Part shown: one piece after another, positions 54,034 to 63,147 of the stretch | Layout: each line of letters starts with the position of its first letter | How positions within the stretch are numbered: position 1 is the first letter of the stretch | Assembly: GCF_000737245.1 (NCBI RefSeq) | Contig: NZ_JPQU01000036.1 | Coordinates: forward strand, 1-64,000 | Length of the DNA stretch: 64,000 nt | From: Pseudomonas syringae | GTDB lineage: Bacteria; Pseudomonadota; Gammaproteobacteria; Pseudomonadales; Pseudomonadaceae | Reading direction: 5' to 3' | Made by a program: the position numbers and the translations under genes | The notes under the pieces: generated by a model | Database searches by the model: none | Told to the model about the DNA's origin: nothing | The model's input: the letters and a program-made list of their open reading frames with translations, nothing else

Positions 54034-54438
54034 ATGACAAAGGAAAAGTTGCTGGCCATGCCGGCCGATGACTACATGAATGCCGAGCAGCATGCTTTCT
54101 TCGTCGAGCTGTTGCAGGGTATGAAGGTAGAAATCCACGAGCGCATCGAGCAGAGCCGTATTGCTATCGAAAGCCTGGACACGCCTGCCGATCCTGCCGA
54201 CGCTGCTTCCGTCGAGGAAGAGCGTCACTGGCTCGTCAATGTGATCGATCGTGATCAGCGTATGCTGCCTCAGCTTGAAATGGCCTTGTCGCGCATTGCC
54301 GATGACAGCTTTGGCTGGTGTGACGACAGCGGCGAGCCTATCGGCCTCAAGCGCCTGCTGATCAGCCCGACCACCAAGTACTGCATCGAAGCGCAAGAGC
54401 GTCACGAACAGATCGACAAGCATCAGCGTCAAGCCTGA
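54034..54438 (+). CDS. dksA2: DksA2-type TraR/DksA-family regulator
   Basis: This 134-residue protein has the DksA coiled coil (about 35-100) and a globular C-terminal domain. The usual four-Cys zinc finger is reduced to two Cys (FGWCDDSGE and TTKYCIEAQ), as in P. aeruginosa DksA2, which works without zinc. It binds the RNA polymerase secondary channel with ppGpp. P. aeruginosa dksA2 is Zur-regulated in zinc shortage; no Zur-type box was seen in the 170 bases upstream. The start at 54034 was chosen over MHVFFIEKS. Confidence 0.85.
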   Translation: MTKEKLLAMPADDYMNAEQHAFFVELLQGMKVEIHERIEQSRIAIESLDTPADPADAASVEEERHWLVNVIDRDQRMLPQLEMALSRIADDSFGWCDDSGEPIGLKRLLISPTTKYCIEAQERHEQIDKHQRQA

Positions 54439-54452
54439 TTCAACAGCCAGCA

Positions 54453-54483
54453 GCCAGCGCGGAGTCAGGCTCCGCGCTGGCTG
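54453..54483. terminator. Terminator-like hairpin between convergent genes
   Basis: CCAGCGCGGA pairs with TCCGCGCTGG (loop gtcaggc), between dksA2 and the sensor kinase. There is no long T-tract. Confidence 0.65.
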
Positions 54484-54489
54484 AGTTGC

Positions 54490-56820
54490 TCAAAGCATCT
54501 CGCGGATTTTTGCCGTCAGTTCGGCAAGGGTGAAGGGCTTGGTCAGAAGATCCATGCCTTGCTCCTGAAAACCGCCCGCAAGGGCCGCGTTCTCCGCATA
54601 GCCGGTCATTAGCAAGATGGGTAAATCCGGACGCGTCAATCGCGCCGCTTCTGCCAGTTGCCTGCCATTCAGGCCGGGCAAACCGATGTCGCTAATCAAC
54701 AGGTCCACTGGCTTGCTGCTGTTGAGGATTGCCAGACCCTCCATGCCATCCGCCGCCTGCAGCGTGATGCATTCGAAATCCTGCAGCACCTCTACCACCA
54801 GCTCGCGGACCGTCCGCTCATCCTCGACAACCAGTACCGTCATGCCGCCCGCCGGCCGTGAATGGACAACGCTGGCCTGCATGTCGAGGCTGTCTTCGAT
54901 CTGCTGATGACGTGGCAGATACAGCATCACTCGGGTGCCTTGCCCTGGTGTCGACTCGATGCGCACGTAGCCTTCAGACTGCCGGGCGAATCCATAGACC
55001 ATGGAAAGTCCCAGTCCGGTGCCCTGGCCCAGGGGCTTGGTGGTATAGAACGGTTCGAACGCATGCTCCAGGACATCAGTCGACATGCCGCAGCCGGTGT
55101 CTTCAATGCTGATGCAGATGTAGTCACCCGGCACCGCGTCAACCTTCTCCGCAATGGCGTCCTGGTTCAGTGTGGCGTTTGACACGCTGAGGGTCAGTTG
55201 ACCGTCGTCGCCCATGGCATCTCGGGCATTGATGACCAGATTCAGCAGGGCGCTTTCCAGTTGATGCGGGTCGCACAGCGTCAGCCATAACTCATCGTGG
55301 GCAAACAGGTGCATGCGGGTGTTTTCCCGCAGGGAGCGACGCAACAAGTCTTCCATGGAGAGCATCAGCAGGTTTACGTCGGTGGGGCGCGGGTTCAAGG
55401 GTTGGCGTCGGGCGAAGGCCAGCAAACGATGGGTCAATGTCGCAGCGCGATTGGCAGACTGCGTGGCCGCGTCGATATAGCGCTGGGTATCCAGCGGTTT
55501 ACCGCTGGCGCTGCGACGGCTGATCATGTCCAGCGAACCGATGATGCCCGTCAGCAAATTGTTGAAGTCATGGGCGATACCCCCGGTCAGTTGCCCCAAG
55601 GCCTCCATTTTCTGTGATTGGCGTAAAGCTTCCTGCATTGCTTCACGCTCGCGGGCTTCTTCGCTCAGCTTGGCGAGCGCTTCGTTGAGGGCCTGATTAC
55701 GTTGTTCGACTTCAGCGCTCAGTTGGCGGTTGGCTTCATGCAGCACCTCGGCCGCCGCCTGTCGCATCTGCAACGCCTCGGCCAATGCTTCAGCGCGTTG
55801 ATGTTCTTCTTCATAGACATCCACCCGGACCAGGCTGGAAGCGACCTGGCCGCTGATCAGCTCGATAAAGCTTAGATAGTCCGCGTCCCTGGGCCGGTTA
55901 GGGTTCAAGCCAACCAGCATGAAACCATTGAGCAGCAGCCCGTCGGCACCTTTGAGCGGGGCCATGACCAGGGTGTTTGGCGGTCGGTCCCACGCCCCGC
56001 GAGGCAGAACCCCGGTGAGGTTGCTCAGATCATGCAGAACCAGGCCATCCACGCCCTCGGGCAGACACTGCCCGCTGTTTGGGTGACCGAGTTGGCACAG
56101 TTGGCTGATGACAGGGTCCTTGCTGGAATCGAAGCCGCTGCTAGAGGCCAGTTCCGCCACGCCATTGGCGTCCAGCGTGAAGGTCAGGGTAAACGGCAGG
56201 TCACGGTTCTCTGAGCAGAGCGCGTCCTGCAGTTGGCTGAATACGCTCTGCCGGTCCCGGGTGCTGACCATGCCGCTGGACACTGTGCGCAGTAGCGCCA
56301 GGCGGCGTTCGTTGAGGACCCGCGCGGTGTCTTCGATTACCGCGCAGAACACGCCTTCAATCGCGCCCTGATCGCCCAGCAACGGACTGTAGGAAAAACT
56401 GTGGTAGGTCTCTTCTGGCTGCTCGTTGCGCAGCAGAATCAGCAGCAGCGACTGGTCCCAGGTCGAGACCCCGCGCTTATAAACCTCATCAATGCGCGGT
56501 TTGATCTCTGGCCAGATTTCCGACCAGAGTTCGCCGGCTGGCATGCCCAGCGCGTAGGCGTCCTTTTGCCCCAGCGTCGGTCTATAGGCATCGTTGTAGA
56601 AGAAATGCACCTGCTCGCCCCAACCCAGCCACATGTCGAAGCGCGAGGTCAACAAGATACGCAGCGCCATCTTGAGCGACTGCGGCCAGTGCTCGGCAGG
56701 GCCTAAAGGAGTGGACGCCCAGTCATGAGCTCTCATGCGCTGCGCCATCGTGCTTTCGCCGATGAAAATGTCCGCATTGGAACAAGAGGATTCAGAACGC
56801 AAGGCATCCCTCAACATCAT
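54490..56820 (-). CDS. Hybrid histidine kinase (PAS/GAF - HisKA - HATPase - receiver)
   Basis: This 776-residue soluble kinase has a PAS-like domain (about 35-165), a GAF-like region (180-330), a coiled-coil linker, the H box GGIAHDFNN with phospho-acceptor His417, a HATPase region (ENTRMH...GTGLGLSMVYGF), and a C-terminal receiver domain (LVVEDERTVREL, phosphorylated Asp in LLISDIGLPG, LTKPFTL). There is no membrane segment. It lacks an adjacent response regulator. The start is uncertain by a few codons; no strong ribosome site was seen. Confidence 0.9.
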   Translation of the reverse strand: MMLRDALRSESSCSNADIFIGESTMAQRMRAHDWASTPLGPAEHWPQSLKMALRILLTSRFDMWLGWGEQVHFFYNDAYRPTLGQKDAYALGMPAGELWSEIWPEIKPRIDEVYKRGVSTWDQSLLLILLRNEQPEETYHSFSYSPLLGDQGAIEGVFCAVIEDTARVLNERRLALLRTVSSGMVSTRDRQSVFSQLQDALCSENRDLPFTLTFTLDANGVAELASSSGFDSSKDPVISQLCQLGHPNSGQCLPEGVDGLVLHDLSNLTGVLPRGAWDRPPNTLVMAPLKGADGLLLNGFMLVGLNPNRPRDADYLSFIELISGQVASSLVRVDVYEEEHQRAEALAEALQMRQAAAEVLHEANRQLSAEVEQRNQALNEALAKLSEEAREREAMQEALRQSQKMEALGQLTGGIAHDFNNLLTGIIGSLDMISRRSASGKPLDTQRYIDAATQSANRAATLTHRLLAFARRQPLNPRPTDVNLLMLSMEDLLRRSLRENTRMHLFAHDELWLTLCDPHQLESALLNLVINARDAMGDDGQLTLSVSNATLNQDAIAEKVDAVPGDYICISIEDTGCGMSTDVLEHAFEPFYTTKPLGQGTGLGLSMVYGFARQSEGYVRIESTPGQGTRVMLYLPRHQQIEDSLDMQASVVHSRPAGGMTVLVVEDERTVRELVVEVLQDFECITLQAADGMEGLAILNSSKPVDLLISDIGLPGLNGRQLAEAARLTRPDLPILLMTGYAENAALAGGFQEQGMDLLTKPFTLAELTAKIREML

Positions 56821-56991
56821 TTGAATGGGCGGTAACGCAGCCTATTAAACGGACTGCACAGCACATGCGACAGGGTCCATGCTTGTGAGTTCTGCCATTG
56901 CGCTTTTTACAACTAATGCCGCATGGCTAAAAGCCTTTAATCGGCGTTTAATGCAGACAAAATAACGATAAGCACAAACGGGGTAAAGGAA

Positions 56992-58611
56992 ATGGTCGCA
57001 AATGGATCTGTGGTCGACAAACCTTCCAGTGTGAGGCCTGTGGAGGTTGCGCTCACCCCGGGTGCCAAGTGGTGGGTAGCGGTCCTGCAAAGCCTTGTGT
57101 TGGCAGGCTTGTTCATCGCCATGCCTTTGCTCCAGCTGTCGCTGTATTTGGTGTTGCCGTTGGCGTTGATTACGCTCTGGCTGCCAAGGTTGTTTCCATC
57201 GCGACCTGCTGCACCCCCCGCAGAGCAAGGCGATGGCGGTATCAGCCGGCTGACCCGCGATTTGTCCCGCACGACCAGCCACAACGCCTTGTCGGCAGCT
57301 GCAGTGGCGTTTTCCGTTAAACAACTGGCCGGTAAAGTGCAATCACAGCTGGGCGCAGCAGAACAGATCGTCAGCAGCGCCGACGTGATGATCGCTACCG
57401 AGCACCAGACCGCGCAATTGAGTCAGCTGGCGCTGGCTGCATCAGCCGAAGCCCGGCAGCGCAGTGATGAGGGCCTTGGCGTCCTGGGCGAGTCCATCAG
57501 CCGTATGCACGTGCTCAGCAAACGTGCCGTCGACAGTCGCCAATTGATTGAAGCCCTGAGCCAGCGGAGCGAGGAAATTCAGCAAGTCGCCCTGGTCATC
57601 CAGTCGATTGCCAGCCAGACCAACCTGCTGGCGCTCAACGCCGCTATTGAAGCGGCGAGGGCGGGGGAGCATGGACGCGGCTTTGCGGTGGTGGCCGATG
57701 AGGTGCGTGGCCTTGCAGGGCGTACCGCCAGTGCGACGCAAGAGGTCGGGCAAATGGTGGCCGACATCCAGCAGCGCACGGGCCAGGTAGTGGAGCAGAT
57801 TCGCCAGCTCTCGGCGGATCTGGATACCGGTGTGGAGCAGGTTGAACTCACTGGTCAGCATTTGCAGAACATTGCTCGCCTGACGGCCGGGGTGGAAACC
57901 CAGGTCAGCGAAATTGCTCAGGGCGCCGAGACCAATCAGCAGCAGCTGGCGGGTCTATTCGTGGCTGTCCAGCAGATGCGCAGCGATCTGGCGATCAGCG
58001 ATGAGCAGACCCGTAAACTGGCACAGGCCGCCATGCAGATGGAAGGTCAGGCAGAAACCATCAGCGAGCGTCTGGCCGAAGTTGGCCTGGATGATTACCA
58101 CCAGCGTATCTACGACCTTGCCCGCTCAGGCGCGAGCCAGATTGCCGCCAGGTTTGAGCTGGATATCGATGAACGCAAGATTGCCATTGATGACCTGTTT
58201 GATCGTCGTTATCAGCCAGTGGCCAATACCAGTCCAGCCAAGTTCCAGACTCGCTTCGATCGTTATACCGATCAGGTTCTACCGGGTATTCAGGAACCCT
58301 TGCTGTCGCAACACGACGGCCTGGTGTTTGCCATCGCCTGCACACCTGACGGCTACGTTCCCACGCATAACACGGCTTTCAGCAATCCGCCGACCGGTGA
58401 TATGAGTGTCGATATGGTGCGCAGTCGCAGTAAGCGCAAGTTCGACGACCGCACCGGCATTCGCTGTGGCAGTCACCAGAAGGCTGTACTGTTGCAAACC
58501 TATACCCGTGACACCGGCGAGCTGATGCACGATCTCTCAGTGCCCATCATGGTCAAAGGTCGTCATTGGGGCGGTCTGCGTCTGGGCTATAAACCGCAAG
58601 TTAAGGCTTGA
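56992..58611 (+). CDS. Methyl-accepting chemotaxis protein with a C-terminal sensor-like domain
   Basis: This 539-residue protein has two N-terminal membrane helices (about 27-66) with almost no periplasmic loop. It is followed by a coiled coil with the MCP signalling tip ([40 protein letters not shown], about 195-240), then a long C-terminal extension (360-539). That extension looks like a folded domain ([18 protein letters not shown]...[16 protein letters not shown]...[17 protein letters not shown]) resembling Cache-type ligand domains. It probably senses cytoplasmic signals. Confidence 0.88.
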   Translation: MVANGSVVDKPSSVRPVEVALTPGAKWWVAVLQSLVLAGLFIAMPLLQLSLYLVLPLALITLWLPRLFPSRPAAPPAEQGDGGISRLTRDLSRTTSHNALSAAAVAFSVKQLAGKVQSQLGAAEQIVSSADVMIATEHQTAQLSQLALAASAEARQRSDEGLGVLGESISRMHVLSKRAVDSRQLIEALSQRSEEIQQVALVIQSIASQTNLLALNAAIEAARAGEHGRGFAVVADEVRGLAGRTASATQEVGQMVADIQQRTGQVVEQIRQLSADLDTGVEQVELTGQHLQNIARLTAGVETQVSEIAQGAETNQQQLAGLFVAVQQMRSDLAISDEQTRKLAQAAMQMEGQAETISERLAEVGLDDYHQRIYDLARSGASQIAARFELDIDERKIAIDDLFDRRYQPVANTSPAKFQTRFDRYTDQVLPGIQEPLLSQHDGLVFAIACTPDGYVPTHNTAFSNPPTGDMSVDMVRSRSKRKFDDRTGIRCGSHQKAVLLQTYTRDTGELMHDLSVPIMVKGRHWGGLRLGYKPQVKA

Positions 58612-58869
58612 TTGCAACCTGATGTTCGGGCTTCGAGTCGGGTAAAAATAACAATTCGATTGTTATACATGCGTTTAATTGATGGGGGCGGGGCGGGGGT
58701 GTACTTGTAGTATTTATATGTATTTTGTCCTCAAGGTCTGTGGGATAAGTCTGAAAGTCTTGTCCCTAACTTGACGAACGTATATCGCTGAGCAAGCTGC
58801 AGATATCAATGAAATTTATTGAATCAAAAGCAGCTGGCTTAACAGCTGCGCCAATCGGCGGATATACGA

Positions 58870-60342
58870 ATGAAAAATACATGGAAAGTAGACGAAGCAA
58901 GAGTGCAAGCCAGCACTGCACGGCTGGAAGTCACGGTGCGGATCGGCATATTCTTCGACGGAACGGGGAACAATCGATTCAATACTCAGATCGCAGCGGA
59001 TTGCCGCGCCATGAGTGAAGTCAATGCTGGCAAGCATATCTCGGAGTGCAAGGGTCGGCATGATGACCCGTCGAGTAGCTACAGCAATGATTTCAGCAAT
59101 GTGGCGCTACTGGCAAAGCTCTACCGATGCCAGCCGGTGGCGAGTAACAACGGGACGGGGCTCAAGGTTTACTGGCCGGTTTATGTCAGCGGGATAGGCA
59201 CAACGTCGGGACGCAGGGATTCGCTTTTGTCGGGGCAAAGTTTTGGCCGGGGCGCAACCGGTGTGATTGCCAAAGTCGGCCATGCTTTCAAGAAACTGGG
59301 CGCCCGCCTGGAAAACTTTGCCAGTGAAAATCCCGGCTGCGTGATTAATCGTCTGGAGCTGGATGTATTTGGCTTCAGCCGTGGCGCTGCTGCGGCCCGG
59401 CACTTTGTCAATGAAGTGCTCAAAAAGGATAAAGGCATACTTGAAGCAACACTCAACCGACGATGCGTGCCCCTGAGCCCGAGCTTTTCCTGGAGCAACG
59501 GCGGTGTCAAAGTGAAGGTGATCGGTTTATTCGACACGGTTGCTGCCGTCGGCAGTATCAGAGACATGGGAAGCGTCAACGACGCGAATAATGACCGGGT
59601 CAACCTCTACCTGCCGCCGGGGTGTGCAGAGCAAGTGTTGCATCTGGTCGCCCGGGATGAAGAGCGGCGTAATTTTGCGCTGAACAGTATTACGCCCCCT
59701 TGGACTCGAGAAATAGCGTTGCCCGGTTCTCATTCCGATATCGGCGGGGGTTATCACCCGCAAATGCTGGAGCGCGTACTGATCACACGGCCGCGCTGGA
59801 GTGTAGTGACGGGCGACGAGCCATGGGAATCGACCTCGGCGTGGCAAGACACCTTTGCCGAAATGCAGGCCATGCAGTCTGACCTCTGGTTTGACAGCGC
59901 GGATCCCCATGCTTCGCTTTCGGTGGCGTGTGAGGCACGCTCGCCAAAAGCGGGTCGTAACAGATTCGGAGGCGCGTCGGTCATGGCCGCGGTCTGTCTG
60001 CAGCGCCAGGTGTTCGGGCATCTTTCGAGAGTCAATCTTAGGGTCATGCATGCACTGGCCTGCGATGAGGGTGTGCCTTTCCTGCCGGTGCCCATCAGCC
60101 AGGAGCTGATGTTGCATCCTGAGTTACACGTCATCGCTCAGAAATTGATCGCCTATGCCAGAGGAGCGCCGTATGCCCTTGATCCTCGCGAGGAGCGGCT
60201 ATTACGCCACCGTTACATCCATCGCTCAGCTCACTGGAGTGCGCTGATCGGCAATCGCCGCAATCTGGCGGATGCCTGGTTTGTCCATGCACCGCAACAA
60301 GGTGGGCGAGTATTGCACCCCAATAGTGCCATTGCGGGATAG
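58870..60342 (+). CDS. DUF2235 lipase, type VI effector (Tle1)-like
   Basis: This 490-residue phospholipase-type protein has FFDGTGNN at about 28-35 and the nucleophile motif GFSRGAA with Ser170. Asp222 lies in LFDTVA, and His288/Asp290 lie in GSHSDIGGGYHP, which complete a Ser-Asp-His set. The DUF2235 fold is that of Tle1 effectors, which degrade membrane phospholipids of rivals after type VI delivery. No VgrG, PAAR or other T6SS gene is in the window. No signal peptide or obvious immunity gene follows on the same strand. AT-rich DNA precedes the start; the ribosome site is weak. Confidence 0.8.
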   Translation: MKNTWKVDEARVQASTARLEVTVRIGIFFDGTGNNRFNTQIAADCRAMSEVNAGKHISECKGRHDDPSSSYSNDFSNVALLAKLYRCQPVASNNGTGLKVYWPVYVSGIGTTSGRRDSLLSGQSFGRGATGVIAKVGHAFKKLGARLENFASENPGCVINRLELDVFGFSRGAAAARHFVNEVLKKDKGILEATLNRRCVPLSPSFSWSNGGVKVKVIGLFDTVAAVGSIRDMGSVNDANNDRVNLYLPPGCAEQVLHLVARDEERRNFALNSITPPWTREIALPGSHSDIGGGYHPQMLERVLITRPRWSVVTGDEPWESTSAWQDTFAEMQAMQSDLWFDSADPHASLSVACEARSPKAGRNRFGGASVMAAVCLQRQVFGHLSRVNLRVMHALACDEGVPFLPVPISQELMLHPELHVIAQKLIAYARGAPYALDPREERLLRHRYIHRSAHWSALIGNRRNLADAWFVHAPQQGGRVLHPNSAIAG

Positions 60343-60371
60343 TCTTCTGCAGCGCGCTACAGCTTGTTTGC

Positions 60372-60395
60372 AACGGCCTGAAGATTCAGGCCGTT
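60372..60395. terminator. Bidirectional terminator-like hairpin
   Basis: AACGGCCTGAA-ga-TTCAGGCCGTT is an 11-bp stem with a 2-base loop between two convergent genes. T-tracts are weak on both sides. Confidence 0.6.
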
Positions 60396-60402
60396 GAACT
60401 TG

Positions 60403-60642
60403 TCACTCTGCAGGCTTGTGCAGCAGCACATTCAACTCATCAACAACCGGTGCCCACTCGGCGTCTTCGCGCAGCTCCTCCTTGAGGAAGTTCGCCTGCT
60501 GTGGTGTCCAGAAATCAGCATCGATCAGTTTTACGTCCTCTGGCAACGAATGGGCTGCGACGAACGCATCAATACTCTCATCGTCCGAGGCGAGACCCAG
60601 CTGTTCGAACAGGGTGGCGAGGGTGGGTGTAGTCAATTCCAT
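60403..60642 (-). CDS. DUF2789 protein
   Basis: This 79-residue small protein has MELTTPTLATLFEQLGLASDDESIDAFVAAH and FWTPQQANFLKEELREDAEW, typical of DUF2789. GGAGCTACC precedes the ATG. Function is unknown. It converges on the Tle1-like gene; there is no evidence that it is that effector's immunity protein. Confidence 0.85.
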   Translation of the reverse strand: MELTTPTLATLFEQLGLASDDESIDAFVAAHSLPEDVKLIDADFWTPQQANFLKEELREDAEWAPVVDELNVLLHKPAE

Positions 60643-60842
60643 GGTAGCTCCTGGGTGCGGGACCCGATTGTGGTTTACACGCTACAAGCCGCGTAAAGCA
60701 TCAGAGCATGGGTGGGGCGCAGAGTTCGGTGTAGATATCCATTGCCGCTGTTACCGCAGCAATGGACATGTACACCAAAGGATGCCGTGCACCTATGCTT
60801 GTACCGCGATAAGGTCACGCCAATTGATCAGCTGCCGACTAT

Positions 60843-61073
60843 CTAAAGATTCAAACCCCCAGCATCCACAGCATTCTTCAACTCTTGAGCCTGTTCCCTG
60901 CCAGCTTGAGCGGCAAGTTCGGCGGTCTTGAACCAGCGGTCCTTCTCTACCTGGTGATAACTGACAGGAACACCGGGCTGTTTGGCGCGCATGACGATGA
61001 CAGCCTGAAACTCACCCTCTACCTCTCTGCATTCACCCCAGACAAAAAACTCGCCAATATCAAATTCAGTCAC
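60843..61073 (-). CDS. Small hypothetical protein
   Basis: This 76-residue protein (MTEFDIGEFFVWGECREVEG) is of no recognised family. The start is a GTG with AAGG at six bases' spacing. It is probably cytoplasmic, with a beta-rich N-terminal half and a helical, charged C-terminal half (FKTAELAAQAGREQAQELK). Confidence 0.55.
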   Translation of the reverse strand: MTEFDIGEFFVWGECREVEGEFQAVIVMRAKQPGVPVSYHQVEKDRWFKTAELAAQAGREQAQELKNAVDAGGLNL

Positions 61074-61522
61074 TACTACCTTCCCCTGGATGAAAACTGG
61101 CTTCTGACCGGAGCATGCAACACCGTGTCAGGCTTTTTTGATTTGCGCGAGTATGGCAGTTGTTGATGCTCATCGGCATGATTTAGTACTCAACGGCGTA
61201 GGAAACTAGCCATGAGTTGTGCACCAGAAGGCGGCATTGTTGTCAGAATTGGCGATGACTGCCGCTACGGACGAAAGGCATATAGGCGGCAGGCCCTGGC
61301 ACCCGGTAGAATCTCTTTTGTGCCAGCGCTGATTGCGTATCGCGTTTCCGGCATCGTCGACTTCTCTTCACACATGACTTCCCCGAACAACCGGCGTGGT
61401 GATGCAGTCTGCCTGCATTGGGTTGTATCTGGCTGTATGTGTTCAAGAGGGGCGTAACGGCAGTCCACTTTCGATCGTCCGCCTTGTCGGGCGAAATCAT
61501 ATTCAGGTTGGGGGTTTGCACT
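61074..61522. other. Spacer without a supported gene
   Basis: An 81-codon frame at 61212-61457 on the plus strand and a minus frame opposite were both rejected (no family, weak ribosome site). It holds the promoter of the next plus-strand gene. Confidence 0.45.
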
Positions 61523-61990
61523 TTGGCAGTAAGTAATCTGGAGACGCACGCGTTGTTCGTGCTGGGTGACCTGCGAGCCAAGTTGGTCAAGCAGTTCCAG
61601 TCTCGCTTTGTGTACGTATGCGAGCAATCGGCTGAAGACATTTACATCGCCGAAATCGATACCGAGACAGCACTGGTGGTGGATGACAAGCCACGCCTTG
61701 AGCTCAAGGTGGGCGATCATTTTCGCGCTGCGGTATTGCCCAGCCGTGAAGGTGGGAAGTTCGAGATCAAGTTCCGGGATATCAAGATAACGGTGTATGG
61801 CCTGGGCGAATACGCTTATGTCGACATACCCGAAGGCCATGGCATCGTGTTCAAGGAAGGCCAGGGCATCATGATGGTCTTTGCCGCCCATGAGCAGTTG
61901 CAGGGCGGGCTGACCAAAACATTGAAAACCGCGACCACCAAAGCCGCCAAGTGGCGCAAGGGCGAGCTGACGTTCAAGGCCAGCGAGTAA
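61523..61990 (+). CDS. Hypothetical protein (start uncertain)
   Basis: This protein is of no recognised family, beta-rich (IYIAEIDTETALVVDD, FRAAVLPSREGGKFEIKFRD) with a helical C-terminus. From TTG 61523 it is 155 residues; the frame is open to 61418, so the true start is not fixed. It converges on the Mrp operon 3' end with about 20 bases between them. Confidence 0.5.
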   Translation: MAVSNLETHALFVLGDLRAKLVKQFQSRFVYVCEQSAEDIYIAEIDTETALVVDDKPRLELKVGDHFRAAVLPSREGGKFEIKFRDIKITVYGLGEYAYVDIPEGHGIVFKEGQGIMMVFAAHEQLQGGLTKTLKTATTKAAKWRKGELTFKASE

Positions 61991-62009
61991 GCGGGATCAG
62001 GCAGCTGTT

Positions 62010-62387
62010 TCAGCTGCCGCCCGAATCCCCCTGACCGTTACCACTGCTCACTTCTGGCGGGACATCGTCACCGGCCATACGCTTGCGAAACAGCCCCGTA
62101 CGGGCCAGTAGCAAGGTGGTCACCGGGACGGTGATCGAGAGGAGGATCGGGATCAGCCAGGCGTGTATCACAGGCTCTGACTTGAGCGCCGAGAAATAGA
62201 TAATCGACGCCAGCGCTACGCACCAGGCTCCCAGCGTCGAAGCCAGTGCGGGCGGATGCATGCGCTGGAAAAACTCTTTCATGCGTAGGATGCCCAGCGC
62301 GCCGGTCAGCACGAACAGGCTGCTGATAATTAGCAGGGCGGCGGTCAGAATCTCTACCCAGAACGGCAGGACCTCGGACGAATTCAT
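62010..62387 (-). CDS. Mrp-type antiporter subunit G
   Basis: This 125-residue protein with three membrane helices belongs to the MnhG/PhaG family. The ELTAALLIISSLFVLTGALGILRMKEFFQRMHPPALASTLGAW pattern is typical. It is the last gene of an operon encoding a multi-subunit monovalent cation/proton antiporter. Its start overlaps the F gene by four bases. Confidence 0.88.
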   Translation of the reverse strand: MNSSEVLPFWVEILTAALLIISSLFVLTGALGILRMKEFFQRMHPPALASTLGAWCVALASIIYFSALKSEPVIHAWLIPILLSITVPVTTLLLARTGLFRKRMAGDDVPPEVSSGNGQGDSGGS

Positions 62388-62662
62388 TCGATCACTTCTC
62401 CGCGCAACAGGAATTTAGCCAGGGCAAACGAGCCGACAAAGCCGAACAAGGCGATCAGCAGGGCGGCCTCGAAGTAGGTGTCACTGGCGTAGCGGATGCC
62501 CAGCACCAGCATCATCAACATGGCGATGATGTACAGATAATCCAGCGCCAGAACCCGGTCCTGAGCCGAAGGGCCTTTGAGCAGGCGCACCAGAGTCAGG
62601 ACCATGGCGAGGGCGAAGATCAGCAGGCTGGCCAGAATGGCGTTGCTGAGCAAGGCAGTCAT
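62384..62662 (-). CDS. Mrp-type antiporter subunit F
   Basis: This 92-residue protein has three membrane helices (MTALLSNAILASLLIFALAMVLTLVRLLKGPSAQDRVLALD), the MnhF/PhaF signature. It overlaps E and G by four bases each. Confidence 0.88.
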   Translation of the reverse strand: MTALLSNAILASLLIFALAMVLTLVRLLKGPSAQDRVLALDYLYIIAMLMMLVLGIRYASDTYFEAALLIALFGFVGSFALAKFLLRGEVIE

Positions 62663-63147
62663 TCGAAAATCTCCATCAGCGGGCGTTCGTAGGTGTGCTT
62701 GAAGTGCTCAATGAATTGCGCCTCGTCTGCAAGATCGAACACGTGCATCAGCAAGACGCTGCGATCCAGTGCCAGTTCGGACCACACGGTGCCAGGTATC
62801 ACTGTGGTGATCATTGAGAGCGCCGCCAGTCCATTGGCGTCACGCAAGTCCAATGGCACTTTGACGAACGCCGAGCGGGGTGGATGACGTCTGGCGGTCC
62901 AGACGGTCCAGGCCACGGCCAGGTTGGAAATCACCACCTCCTTACCCACCAGCAAGAACAGTCGCAGGATGACCGCCGGGTTGCGGATGCTCACAGGCAA
63001 AGGACGCAGCGGCGCCATCAGTAATGGCGCTAGAAAGCCCAGCAGCACGGCGAGCAGCAGGTTGCCTGGACTCAGTGAAAGGTTCAGCACCAGCCACAGC
63101 ACCGCCAGTGCCACGGAAAACCAGGGAGCGGGAAAATAACGTTTCAT
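62659..63147 (-). CDS. Mrp-type antiporter subunit E
   Basis: This 162-residue protein has N-terminal hydrophobic segments and the PhaE/MnhE pattern (LVLNLSLSPGNLLLAVLLGFLAPLL, LAALSMITTVIPGTVWSELALDRSVLLMHVFD). It overlaps D and F by four bases each. Confidence 0.88.
   Translation of the reverse strand: MKRYFPAPWFSVALAVLWLVLNLSLSPGNLLLAVLLGFLAPLLMAPLRPLPVSIRNPAVILRLFLLVGKEVVISNLAVAWTVWTARRHPPRSAFVKVPLDLRDANGLAALSMITTVIPGTVWSELALDRSVLLMHVFDLADEAQFIEHFKHTYERPLMEIFE

Noticed and set aside
61212..61457. 81-codon plus-strand frame
   Set aside because: Weak ribosome site, overlapped by an equally long frame opposite, no recognised family.
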